Source of the DNA: Akkermansiaceae bacterium UBA5688
GTDB taxonomy: Bacteria > Verrucomicrobiota > Verrucomicrobiia > Verrucomicrobiales > Akkermansiaceae
Assembly: GCA_002420315.1 (NCBI GenBank)
Contig: DIHU01000110.1
Span: 1 to 14,554, forward strand
DNA: 14,554 bases
Direction of reading: 5' to 3'
Under the pieces are notes generated by a model that saw only the letters and a program-made list of their open reading frames with translations, did not search any database and had not been told where the DNA came from. Shown one piece after another: positions 7,244 to 14,554 of this stretch (positions are counted from its first letter, which is position 1; each line of letters begins with the position of its first letter). A program made the translations under genes and the position numbers.

Positions 7244-8857
7244 CTATTGGGGTTTCATCTTTATCCAAGCTTCGGCCATGCGATTACCCAGTGCGATGAT
7301 TCCTTTGGAGCCAAAGAGCACAGGGTTGTGCGGAAGGTCTGAGGTCTTGACGAAAGTAAAATTGGGGTCTCTGGCGTCCAAGGCTTCAAGATCGGAGTTG
7401 AGGTCGTAGAGTTTTTCATCTCCGGTAATGCTCGATGTAAGTATGGGTTGCTCGGTGAGGATCCAATTTAGCTCCCTAAGTCCGAGATCTTTGCGGGTCG
7501 CGTTCATAAAAGTCTGAAAGCGGGCAGTGTATTTATTCGCCATCCAATTCAGAGCGCGGTCGTTTTCGCCACAGTGCCAGAAGATGGCTGGAATTTCGCA
7601 TTGGTAGCCCTGCCTCGTGAGATCGTCGCGGCATTTTTTGATTCCGGTTAGCCAATCTTTATAGCGATCACGATAGGATTCCTTGGATCCTTCGGGAAGC
7701 CAATCGAGTGATTGCGACCCGCTGTCGGTGAATTTGTAGATCGCGAGGATTTCGCCCTCCTCCATGGATGGGATTAATTTTTTTCCGAAGCTCAGTTCAG
7801 GACCGAAGTTTCCGAGGTGTTTGATGGGTGATAAGTGTTCCCAATCATTTGAGGTTGTGACCTTGCCAAGGTTGTATTGGTAAAGGGCCTTTTGTGGTTT
7901 TGCGAGAGAGGTATCCTCGATATCCGCGACCCATGATGCTTCTCCCTCCATATTTCGTTGTCCTCCGAGGATGAAGAGTTTTATTTTTTTGGCTTTGGGC
8001 ATCCGAACCTTTTGCCGGGTTGGGGTGCGGTTTTGACCGAAGTAGGCGGCAGCGTATGCTTCCCCGTGTTGAAGTTGGCCGAGGGTGCCGAAGTGGTAGT
8101 GGAGGCCGACGGGGCGTCCGATTTTGAAAGAGAGATGAGATGTCGGGACGAAAAAGACCTTGGGGTCAGATTCGACGACAGCCATCTGGGCGTTTCGTAT
8201 AAGGGTGACATTGGCGCGGTTGTCCATACCCCAAACCCCTTTGGTGCTAATTTCTCCGACGAAAACCTTTAGTTTAGGAGTAGAAAGATCCTTCCGGATC
8301 TTGGCGATCAAGTTGCGCAGGTTCTTTTCGTAGTGCTGCTTTCCCATGGGATGGAACATGTCGTTCTCCCCTTGGTGCCACATAAGAGCTTCGATTTTGT
8401 ATGTCAGGCCTTGTTTTTTGAGGTCAGTCAAACGGTCACGAACCTGAGTGATAAAGCGCTGGTAGAGCTTACGACTTTTCTCGTTGCCGCCGTCGGGTGC
8501 CCAGTCGTTGACGAGGGTTGTTCCGCCCCAAGCATCTTTGATGAGGGCTAGCGGATCGTTGCTTTGTTGACGGAAGGCTCTGGCAAAGGTGATTTCTGGT
8601 CCGAAGTTGTTCCCGACAACGCTAAGGTCGGTCCAGCCTTTTGATTTATGATCGGCTCCAGTTTGATAGGAATAACGCACGTTTTCAAGAGGTCTAAGTG
8701 CGTTGCTAAAGGGAGGAAAAGTTTCGACGAGTTTTGGGTTGGTGTCGGCACCTTCCATGTTTGATTGTCCGGCGAAAAGAAAGACGCGGACGGGCTCGGC
8801 TGCTATGTCTGAAAGACAAAGAAAAGTGGCGCTGATTGTTAAGATGAAGGAGGGCAT
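7244..8857 (-). CDS. Exported SASA-type (sialate O-acetylesterase-like) protein with two tandem domains, the second degenerate
   Basis: The protein has 537 residues. A signal-like N-terminus (MPSFILTISATFLCLSDIAA) lacks the usual lysines or arginines. Domain 1 (~22-275) is an SGNH-hydrolase of the SASA/DUF303 family: FLFAGQSNMEG with nucleophile Ser32, WHQGEND (160-166), and HYHFGTLGQ with the likely catalytic His255. Such enzymes remove acetyl groups from sugars, either sialic acid or plant and algal polysaccharides. Domain 2 (~290-537) repeats the same order of motifs: FILGGQRNMEG, WHCGEND (427-433) and PVLFGSKG. The nucleophile Ser is Arg301 and the His position is Leu514. Domain 2 therefore looks catalytically dead and may bind substrate or support domain 1. 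The ATG lies one base after the stop of the DUF1501 gene (TAA-A-ATG), so translation is probably coupled. It is the last gene of the operon. Confidence 0.85.
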   Translation of the reverse strand: MPSFILTISATFLCLSDIAAEPVRVFLFAGQSNMEGADTNPKLVETFPPFSNALRPLENVRYSYQTGADHKSKGWTDLSVVGNNFGPEITFARAFRQQSNDPLALIKDAWGGTTLVNDWAPDGGNEKSRKLYQRFITQVRDRLTDLKKQGLTYKIEALMWHQGENDMFHPMGKQHYEKNLRNLIAKIRKDLSTPKLKVFVGEISTKGVWGMDNRANVTLIRNAQMAVVESDPKVFFVPTSHLSFKIGRPVGLHYHFGTLGQLQHGEAYAAAYFGQNRTPTRQKVRMPKAKKIKLFILGGQRNMEGEASWVADIEDTSLAKPQKALYQYNLGKVTTSNDWEHLSPIKHLGNFGPELSFGKKLIPSMEEGEILAIYKFTDSGSQSLDWLPEGSKESYRDRYKDWLTGIKKCRDDLTRQGYQCEIPAIFWHCGENDRALNWMANKYTARFQTFMNATRKDLGLRELNWILTEQPILTSSITGDEKLYDLNSDLEALDARDPNFTFVKTSDLPHNPVLFGSKGIIALGNRMAEAWIKMKPQ

Positions 8858-8858
8858 T

Positions 8859-10274
8859 TTAGGTGAGAATTTCTTTAATCACTTTTGCGGGTTCAACGCC
8901 GGTGAGACGCATGTCGAGGCCTTGGAATTTCTTTGAGAAACGATGGTGATCGATTCCTAATAAGTGGAGAAGGGTGGCGTGAAAGTCGCGAACGTGAACG
9001 ATGTCTTTGGCAGCGTTGTAACCAAGCTCGTCGGTTTCACCGTAGCTTATCCCTGGCTTAACTCCCCCACCTGCCATCCACATTGAGAAGCCTTTGATGT
9101 GGTGGTCGCGTCCGGCTCCCCCCTTACCTTGGAACATTGGGGTGCGGCCGAATTCTCCGCCCCAGACGACAAGAGTATCCTCCAATAGGCCGCGCTGTTT
9201 GAGGTCATTGAGAAGAGCCCAAGTGGGTTGGTCAGTTAGTTTGCTGCAGATCCCCATGTATTTTTCGAGGCCGCCATGATGGTCCCACCCACGATGGTAA
9301 AGTTGAACGAAGCGGGTTCCTTTTTCGATGAGGCGCCGAGCAAGAAGGCAGTTGGAAGCATACGATCCGTCACCGGGCTTTGCTCCGTACATGTCTAGAG
9401 TCTTTTGAGATTCGCCGGATAGGTCGGTGAGTTCCGGAACTGAGGCCTGCATTTTGAAAGCCATTTCGTAAGCGCTGATACGGGTTGCGATTTCAGGGTC
9501 GTCGACGAGTTCGTTACGCTGGGAATCAAGCTTCTGAATAGTTTTGATGAGTGCGTTCTGATGCTGTCGATCGACTCCATTTGGATTTGTAACGTAGTGG
9601 ACGGGGTCGCCGGTAGAATTGAACTCGACGCCCTGAAATCGAGAGGGGAGGAAACCGGAACCCCACTGGCGAGAGGCAATCGGTTGGGGATTTCGTCCAC
9701 CAACGGAAGTGAGTACAACAAAGCCAGGAAGGTTTTCGGACTCGGATCCAAGGCCGTAGTTGATCCAGGAACCCATCGAAGGACGACCGCTGATGGCAGT
9801 ACCTGTATTCATAAAGGTATGAGCGGGATCGTGGTTTATTTGCTCGGTGACCATGGATCTCAGGACGGTGATATCGTCCGCCATCTTCTGGTGGTAGGGA
9901 AGGAAATCAGAGATGTATTGGCCTGAAGCTCCATATTTTTTGAACTTAGTGAGATGGCCTTGGACCTTAAGGTTTTGTCCTTGGAGTTGTGCGATGGGTT
10001 GGCCCTTGGTGAAGGATTCCGGCATGGCCTTGCCGCTAAGTTTATTGAGTTGTGGTTTGTAGTCGAAAGTTTCGAGATGAGATGGCCCTCCTGCCATGCA
10101 GAGGAAGATGACGCGCTTTGCTTTAGGCGCGTGGTGTGGGAAACCGGACAAGCCGCGGTATTTTTCAACGAGACCCTCTGCACGAGTGAGTTGAGAAAGG
10201 AGGGCTGCGGATCCGAAGGAAAGTCCAGTATTGTTGAGGAAAGTCCGACGATTGATGAAGTTTGCGGCGTTCAT
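8859..10274 (-). CDS. Tat-exported DUF1501 family protein
   Basis: This 471-residue protein belongs to DUF1501, a family abundant in Planctomycetes and Verrucomicrobia and related in fold to alkaline phosphatase/sulfatase enzymes. Its biochemical role is not established. A twin-arginine signal is visible at the N-terminus (NRRTFLNN, Arg9-Arg10, followed by a small hydrophobic stretch to ~27), implying folding in the cytoplasm, perhaps with a metal, before export. Conserved family blocks are CMAGGPSHLETFD (59-71), GWDHHGG (329-335), VVWGGEFGRTP (369-379) and GRDHHIKGFSMWMAGGG (388-404). The clustered His and Asp residues suggest a metal site. It follows the PSCyt1/DUF1549/DUF1553 gene by 67 bp and precedes the esterase gene by 1 bp, the frequent pairing in these phyla. 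No Shine-Dalgarno sequence is visible before the ATG. Confidence 0.93.
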   Translation of the reverse strand: MNAANFINRRTFLNNTGLSFGSAALLSQLTRAEGLVEKYRGLSGFPHHAPKAKRVIFLCMAGGPSHLETFDYKPQLNKLSGKAMPESFTKGQPIAQLQGQNLKVQGHLTKFKKYGASGQYISDFLPYHQKMADDITVLRSMVTEQINHDPAHTFMNTGTAISGRPSMGSWINYGLGSESENLPGFVVLTSVGGRNPQPIASRQWGSGFLPSRFQGVEFNSTGDPVHYVTNPNGVDRQHQNALIKTIQKLDSQRNELVDDPEIATRISAYEMAFKMQASVPELTDLSGESQKTLDMYGAKPGDGSYASNCLLARRLIEKGTRFVQLYHRGWDHHGGLEKYMGICSKLTDQPTWALLNDLKQRGLLEDTLVVWGGEFGRTPMFQGKGGAGRDHHIKGFSMWMAGGGVKPGISYGETDELGYNAAKDIVHVRDFHATLLHLLGIDHHRFSKKFQGLDMRLTGVEPAKVIKEILT

Positions 10275-10341
10275 GGAAATAGAGGATTGAAAGTCAAAAT
10301 AAAGGGCATGCCTCGGGCTGATTTTGGTAACTTCTTTGGGC

Positions 10342-12858
10342 TTAGTTACGGGTGGTTGTTTCGCTAAGATTAAGAATGGCGCGCGCGACCGTGGTCCAGC
10401 TAGCGAGAGCGATTACATCGGAATTTTTTGGCTTGGTTTGGCCAACACTAATAATAGCAGTTGCCGATTTTGGATTTTTTTTAAAGTCAGCCTCAGCGTA
10501 GGTGAGGAGTTGTTCGATGGTTTCACGTTCTTCGGTCGTTGGTTTGCGGTTGAGAGCAAGTTCAAAGGCATGGTGTAGACGCGCAAGGTTGTTTGGCTTG
10601 GATTCTTTGAGAATACGTTCAGCAAATACGCGTGCGGCTTCAACGAAGGTGGGGTCGTTCAAAAGGTTAAGTGCCGCCACCGGGGTATTTGATTTCGGGC
10701 GTTCGGCGGTGCATTCTTCACGGCTGGGTGCGTCGAATACCTTGAGCATGGGGTGCAGGAACTGCCGCTGCCAGTGGATGTAAAGACTGCGGTGGTAGAT
10801 TTTCGCGTCGGTGTCTTGGTCGTATTTCCTGGCCGGGAAGTTGAGGTGGCGGTAGTAGCCGCTGGGTTGATAGGGCTTAACGGAGGCTCCACCGAGGTTG
10901 GTGACGAGGAGTCCGGAGATTGAGAGAGCGTTGTCTCGGACAATCTCGGCAGGGAGTCGAAAACGGGCTTGTCGGGCAAAAAGTTCATTATAGGGATCGC
11001 GCTCGCGCAGGTTTGAGGGAACGAGTGAGGATTGGCGATAGGCTCGCGAGGTTACGAGAGTCTTAATCATCTTTTTGATGTCCCAATTTGATTCGTAAAA
11101 CTCGACTGCGAGTCGGTCTAAAAGTTTGGGGTGTGATGGCGGTTGGCCCTGTCCCCCAAAGTCACCTAGGGAGCGGGAAAGACCGCTTCCAAAGAAAAGA
11201 TAAAAGAGGCGATTTGAGGTAACGCGGGCAGTAAGTCCTCCGGTTCCGTGCTGAGTATCAGTAAGCCAGTTAGCAAGATCAAGACGGGTCTGGCGTCCTT
11301 CTTTTTTGATCTTTGGAAGGAAGTGGGGAACGGCGGGTTGGACAATCTCACCGGATTTATCGAGCCAATTTCCTCTGGGCAAAATTCGCGAAATGCGAGG
11401 CGTCTGGAGTGCCTTTGTGATCATAGTAAGGTTTCCAGATGCTGCGATTTTTTCACGACGGTCTTCGGCGATTTTCCATTGGGTAAGTTCGTCGCTGGAG
11501 ATGAGCTTGGCGAGGGCTTCGTTGGTTCGTTTCAGGCCATCAGACCATTTCTTCCTCTCTTTTTGGTCCTGCGTTTTTTTGGCAAGAGAGGCCCGGTTAG
11601 CAGATTCCTTAACAAGGCGAGCGATTTCGTTTCGGTTGCCTTTTGAGAGGTCGTTAAGCACTTTGTTTAGCGAATCGAGATCGGCTTCTTGGTTTGCAGT
11701 TAGGACAGTAATCTCTGGGGGACGGTGGGTTGGAAGCGCATTAGTTCCGGACTTGAAGTGTTGCTCATCATCGATGTCAGCAAAAAAGGCTCCGAGGGTG
11801 TGGAAGTCTTTGGCAGTGTATGGATCATATTTGTGATGATGGCATTGTGCGCAGCCTACGGTTGCTCCCATCCAGACTGCGGATACATTGCGGACACGAT
11901 CTGCCTGGTAGATGGCGCGATATTCGGCTTGTTGTAGTCCCCCTTCGTGGGTGGTTTGGAGGAGTCGATTGTATCCAGTGGCGACTAGTTGCTGTTTGGT
12001 GGGGGTTGGAAGAAGGTCACCAGCCAATTGCTCCCGGGTGAAGCGATCAAATGGCATGTTTTCGTTAAAGGCGCGAATGACATAGTCGCGATAAGGTGAG
12101 ATATTATGATCCTGATCACCGTGGTAGCCTACGGTGTCGGCGTAGCGAACAAGGTCGAGCCAGTAGATTGCGAGGCGCTCTCCAAAGTGAGGAGATTTGA
12201 GGAGACGCTCGACTTCGGCCTCGATTGCGATTTGGGGATTACTTTCAAAGGATCTTAGGAAGCGTTCTCGATCGGCGGGGGCGGGCGGAAGGCCTGTTAG
12301 GTCAAAATTAAGTCGGCGAAGGAGGGTGACTGGATCAGTATCGGGAGATGGTGAAATGGCTACCTCTTCAAGTTTGGAAAGAATGAAATGGTCGATAAAG
12401 TTAGCGGGCCAATCCTTGTTCTGAACAGCAGGGGCAGGGTGCTTGATCGGATTTTTATATGTCCAGGGATCATCATATCTCGCGCCCTCTTCGATCCATT
12501 GCTTGAGGAGCTCAAGTTCCTTGGGGGAGACTTTTTTGTGGGTTTCAGGGGGAGGCATAATCTCCTCCGGGTCCTGATTAAGAATTCGCGTAATAACTTC
12601 CGATCCATTGGGTTCTCCGGGTTTGATCGGGACTTCGAATTCTCCGCCTTCCGTCGCTCCCTCGTATGTGTCGAGTCGCAGTTCAGCTTCTCGGGTTTTT
12701 TCGTCGGGGCCGTGGCAGTGAAAACACTTGTCGGAAAGGATGGGGCGAATATCGCGATTGAAATCAACCGCGGCATGTCCGGCTGCGGTGCCAACGAGGT
12801 TGAAAGCGATGGCTTTCAAAGAGAAAAAAGAGCGCAATATTTTGGGTAATGAGATCAT
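10342..12858 (-). CDS. Exported PSCyt1-DUF1549-DUF1553 cytochrome-like protein
   Basis: From the ATG at 12858 the product is 838 residues. The start was chosen because it gives a Sec signal (MISLPKILRSFFSLKAIAFN...GHAA) directly before VDFNRDIRPILS. The frame is open to a GTG at 12966, but those 36 extra residues would bury the signal. The N-terminal PSCyt1 domain (~31-130) carries a haem-c motif CFHCH (Cys45, Cys48, His49) and MPPP, where Met101 is a candidate axial ligand. DUF1549 (~150-365) contains a second CxxCH, GCAQCHHHKYDP (Cys336, Cys339, His340). A charged, coiled-coil-like linker spans ~385-475. DUF1553 follows (~525-785), including LFYLFFGSGLSRSLGDFG and DAPSREECTAERPKSNTPVAALNLLNDP-type blocks. 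The protein should sit in the periplasm with one or two covalent haems. An electron-transfer or oxidative role is inferred, not shown. It is the first gene of the three-gene operon. Confidence 0.93.
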   Translation of the reverse strand: MISLPKILRSFFSLKAIAFNLVGTAAGHAAVDFNRDIRPILSDKCFHCHGPDEKTREAELRLDTYEGATEGGEFEVPIKPGEPNGSEVITRILNQDPEEIMPPPETHKKVSPKELELLKQWIEEGARYDDPWTYKNPIKHPAPAVQNKDWPANFIDHFILSKLEEVAISPSPDTDPVTLLRRLNFDLTGLPPAPADRERFLRSFESNPQIAIEAEVERLLKSPHFGERLAIYWLDLVRYADTVGYHGDQDHNISPYRDYVIRAFNENMPFDRFTREQLAGDLLPTPTKQQLVATGYNRLLQTTHEGGLQQAEYRAIYQADRVRNVSAVWMGATVGCAQCHHHKYDPYTAKDFHTLGAFFADIDDEQHFKSGTNALPTHRPPEITVLTANQEADLDSLNKVLNDLSKGNRNEIARLVKESANRASLAKKTQDQKERKKWSDGLKRTNEALAKLISSDELTQWKIAEDRREKIAASGNLTMITKALQTPRISRILPRGNWLDKSGEIVQPAVPHFLPKIKKEGRQTRLDLANWLTDTQHGTGGLTARVTSNRLFYLFFGSGLSRSLGDFGGQGQPPSHPKLLDRLAVEFYESNWDIKKMIKTLVTSRAYRQSSLVPSNLRERDPYNELFARQARFRLPAEIVRDNALSISGLLVTNLGGASVKPYQPSGYYRHLNFPARKYDQDTDAKIYHRSLYIHWQRQFLHPMLKVFDAPSREECTAERPKSNTPVAALNLLNDPTFVEAARVFAERILKESKPNNLARLHHAFELALNRKPTTEERETIEQLLTYAEADFKKNPKSATAIISVGQTKPKNSDVIALASWTTVARAILNLSETTTRN

Positions 12859-13101
12859 TTGCAAGGTAGTAAATGACTGGGTCAAATGGGATGTCATGCC
12901 GGGAGAATCTTTGTCAAGAAAACGGCAAAGGGAATTGGAGGCTTCTTCGAGTCCCTTGTTGATCACCTCTAATTAAAACGCGTCTGCTTTTTTAATCTTT
13001 CTTTTTTACCACTATACGAACGAGAAGGAGATCTGGTGGCTGTAGGATGGATCAGCAGGCGGCTGTGTTTGTGAGTTAGATGAGGATAAGTGGTGCTCGA
13101 A

Positions 13102-13139
13102 ATAAAAAAGCGGCTCCAGAGACCAATCCGGAGCCGCTT
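13102..13139 (-). terminator. Intrinsic terminator on the minus strand
   Basis: A perfect 10-bp stem (AAGCGGCTCC at 13108-13117, GGAGCCGCTT at 13130-13139) encloses a 12-base loop. Read on the minus strand it is followed by a T-run (TTTT after the stem, then ATTT). No T-run follows on the plus strand. It ends either the ABC exporter transcript, leaving a long ~185-nt 3' tail, or a separate small RNA, and it insulates the PSCyt1 operon from the exporter. Confidence 0.85.
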
Positions 13140-13181
13140 CGCACAAAGCCGGTTGCTCTCCCGAGGGAGGGGAAAATCGGC
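13102..13181 (-). ncRNA. Candidate small RNA (about 80 nt) ending in the intrinsic terminator
   Basis: On the minus strand a -10-like TATAAC (13188-13193) sits 6 bases before G at 13181. The sequence after it folds at once into a hairpin (13149-13180, core CTCC/GGAG with outer CCG/CGG), followed by a 9-base linker and the terminator stem. This is the layout of a compact small RNA. Against it, no matching -35 lies 16-18 bp upstream, and the first hairpin has two mismatches on this strand that are G-T wobbles on the other. I recognise no known RNA family. The alternative is a structured 3' end of the exporter mRNA. Confidence 0.3.
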
Positions 13182-13324
13182 ATTATTGTTATAACTTCTG
13201 AGAAAACGTAGCTAGAAGAGGTGTTTTGTCTATCGATGAATAAAAAAACCTCTAATTTTCGGCATTTCCTTACCCAATTTTCTAAAAAATAAATTTAGAA
13301 ACAATGACAATCAGGGAGTTATGA

Positions 13325-14554
13325 CTATTTTATGGTATTAGCCAACTCCGCAAACTTTCCGCCTTGATTAAGGAGTTCGTCGTAGGGGCCCTCTTCGATT
13401 ACGCAGCCTTTTTGTAGAACGTAGATCCGATCGGCGTTCTGAATGGTCGAGAGTCGGTGGGCAATCACGATTGAGGTGCGGTTTTTCATTAATTCATCAA
13501 GCGCCTGTTGGATCAGAAGTTCAGTCTGGTTGTCGACTGAAGCGGTCGCTTCATCGAGAAGGAGAATGGGAGGGTCCTTAAGCAGAGCTCGAGCGATTGA
13601 AAGGCGTTGCTTTTCTCCGCCTGAGAGTTTGACGCCTCGCTCGCCGACATTTGTATCGAGCTGTTCGGGCAGTGCCCTAACAAATTCGCTGGCCTTGGCG
13701 GCATCAAGCGCCTTCCAGATGGAATCATCATCAGCACTGCGATCTGCGAGCGAGAGGTTTTCGCGTACTGTTCCGTTGAAAAGAAACGCTTCCTGAGTCA
13801 CATAACCGATGGCGTCTCGCAGTGATCCTTTCGCTAGGGTGTTTAGTTCTTTTCCGTCAATGAGGACTGAGCCATTATCGTATTCGTAAAACCGGCAGAG
13901 CAGATTGACGATCGTTGACTTTCCAGCCCCGGTGGAGCCGGCCAAAGCGATAGTTTGTCCGGGCTCGGCAATGAGTGAGACTTTTTCGAGTGTTGGCTGG
14001 CCTTCATCGTAAGAAAAACTGACGTCATTGAATTCGACTGCACCTCTGACAGGACGGGGAAGAGGGATTCCACTCGCGGCATCTGGCTCATCTTCGGAGT
14101 CTAGAATCTCAAATACACGGTCCGCGGCTGCACGAGAGGACAGAGCCATTTGATTCAGCTGATGGAGCTTGCTCACTGGCTCATAGAAGAGCGAAAGGAG
14201 TAAAAAAAATGTCAGGAGTTCATCGAATTCCATGGTTCCTTGCATCACGGCATATCCTCCAAACCCGAGAACTAGGACGTATCCCGTGCTATTAAAGAAC
14301 GACATGCTTGGATTGTAAAAAGCCCACCATTTCATGATCCGCAGAGTGGTCTTTCGGAGCGCGCCTGAAAGTCCATTGAAATGTTCGTGTTCATCTTTTT
14401 CCGCGGCGTAGGCCTTAATCTGGCGAATCCCGGCGATATTATCGTGCAGCACTGCGTTTAGGTCTGAAGAGGCATCTCGCTGAGCCTTATATCTACCCCG
14501 AGCCTTACGTGTGTAGATCCAGGCACCCATCGCTAAGAATGGAATCGGAAGGGT
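13325..14554 (-). CDS. MsbA-like ABC exporter, fused membrane and ATPase domains (N-terminal part outside window)
   Basis: This is a type IV (MsbA/LmrA-like) exporter half-transporter. The frame is open to the window edge, giving 409 visible codons. Full members have about 580-620 residues, so the first ~170-200 are missing. The visible membrane part keeps the DNIAGIRQIKAYAAE coupling region and the last transmembrane helices (GYVLVLGFGGYAVM and LLTFFLLLSLFYEPVS). The ATPase domain is complete: Walker A GSTGAGKST, Q-loop VTQEAFLF, signature LSGGEKQRLSIARALL, Walker B ILLLDEATASVD, and the H-loop His in IVIAHRLSTI. The stop is TAG at 13325. The substrate cannot be deduced; lipid, lipid-linked glycan or drug export are the usual ones. 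No start is visible, and the internal ATG at 14530 is not the start because coding sequence continues before it. Confidence 0.93.
   Translation of the reverse strand, partial: TLPIPFLAMGAWIYTRKARGRYKAQRDASSDLNAVLHDNIAGIRQIKAYAAEKDEHEHFNGLSGALRKTTLRIMKWWAFYNPSMSFFNSTGYVLVLGFGGYAVMQGTMEFDELLTFFLLLSLFYEPVSKLHQLNQMALSSRAAADRVFEILDSEDEPDAASGIPLPRPVRGAVEFNDVSFSYDEGQPTLEKVSLIAEPGQTIALAGSTGAGKSTIVNLLCRFYEYDNGSVLIDGKELNTLAKGSLRDAIGYVTQEAFLFNGTVRENLSLADRSADDDSIWKALDAAKASEFVRALPEQLDTNVGERGVKLSGGEKQRLSIARALLKDPPILLLDEATASVDNQTELLIQQALDELMKNRTSIVIAHRLSTIQNADRIYVLQKGCVIEEGPYDELLNQGGKFAELANTIK

Larger units (their letters stand above)
12859..13324. other. 466-bp non-coding gap between the ABC exporter and the PSCyt1 operon
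   Basis: I find no convincing gene here. The right part (13102-13324) contains four inverted repeats in succession: 13279-13301 (TTTCTAAA/TTTAGAAA, A/T-rich, 7-base loop), 13217-13253 (AGAGGT/ACCTCT, extended by four T-A pairs after one mismatch), 13149-13180 and the terminator at 13108-13139. The left part (12859-13101) should hold the promoter of the PSCyt1 operon. A perfect minus-strand TTGACA lies at 12912-12917, but no good -10 sits at 16-18 bp from it, so I do not call a promoter. Confidence 0.6.

Noticed and set aside
11306..11836. Plus-strand open frame of 176 codons antisense to the PSCyt1 gene (also 12388-12849)
   Set aside because: The product has no recognisable motif, and the minus-strand frame is a well-supported family member. 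It is a shadow of that gene.
12859..12966. Longer N-terminus of the PSCyt1 protein from GTG 12966 or ATG 12897
   Set aside because: The extra residues precede and would disrupt a clear Sec signal starting at 12858, and no ribosome binding site supports them.
13036..13074. Possible 12-residue leader peptide on the plus strand (GTG start with AGGAG 5 bases before), followed by a hairpin
   Set aside because: There is no plus-strand gene downstream to regulate, and the hairpin has no T-run on that strand.
13279..13301. A/T-rich hairpin as the terminator of the ABC exporter
   Set aside because: The stem is 8 A/T-rich pairs and no T-run follows on the minus strand, so it is too weak to call.
1..14554. 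CRISPR arrays, insertion sequences, tRNA/rRNA genes, prophage genes
   Set aside because: I looked for direct repeats, transposase motifs and a tRNA T-arm signature in the gaps and saw none.

Overview
The window comes from a bacterium that is probably a member of the PVC superphylum, more likely Verrucomicrobiota than Planctomycetota. Three neighbouring genes point there: a PSCyt1/DUF1549/DUF1553 cytochrome-like protein, a Tat-exported DUF1501 protein and a SASA-type esterase-like protein. These families are expanded in that group. The rest is mostly housekeeping genes. I see no phage, insertion sequence, CRISPR array, tRNA or rRNA. Coding density is high, and only one gap exceeds 300 bases.

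Layout. Bases 1-789 (+) hold folD without its first ~25-30 codons. A bidirectional terminator (862-892) separates it from the convergent rplM-rpsI pair (918-1756, -). Divergent from rplM is a 512-residue fungal-type cystathionine gamma-synthase-like enzyme (1837-3375, +). Its stop codon overlaps by 4 bp the stop of argJ, the second gene of an argC-argJ operon (3372-5689, -). Divergent from argC is a secreted protein with a trypsin/DegP-like domain that has lost its catalytic His and Ser (5796-7202, +). Convergent with it is a three-gene operon read leftwards from 12858 to 7244: PSCyt1-DUF1549-DUF1553, then DUF1501, then a two-domain SASA esterase-like protein whose second domain is degenerate. 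A 466-bp non-coding gap follows (12859-13324). It holds a strong minus-strand terminator, several further hairpins and a possible small RNA. The window ends inside an MsbA-like ABC exporter (13325-14554, -).

How the genes fit together. folD (one-carbon units), rplM/rpsI (ribosome), the cystathionine synthase-like gene (sulfur amino acids) and argC/argJ (arginine, acetyl cycle) are core metabolism. The three-gene operon looks like an envelope or periplasmic module: a Sec-exported c-type haem protein, a Tat-exported partner and an exported esterase-like protein, probably acting on polysaccharide-derived material. That role is inferred from family context; the function of DUF1501/DUF1549/DUF1553 is not established.

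The least ordinary items are two pseudoenzyme-like domains (the protease-like protein and the second SASA domain), the structured non-coding gap at 13102-13324, and the near absence of Shine-Dalgarno sequences (one clear case among nine visible starts).
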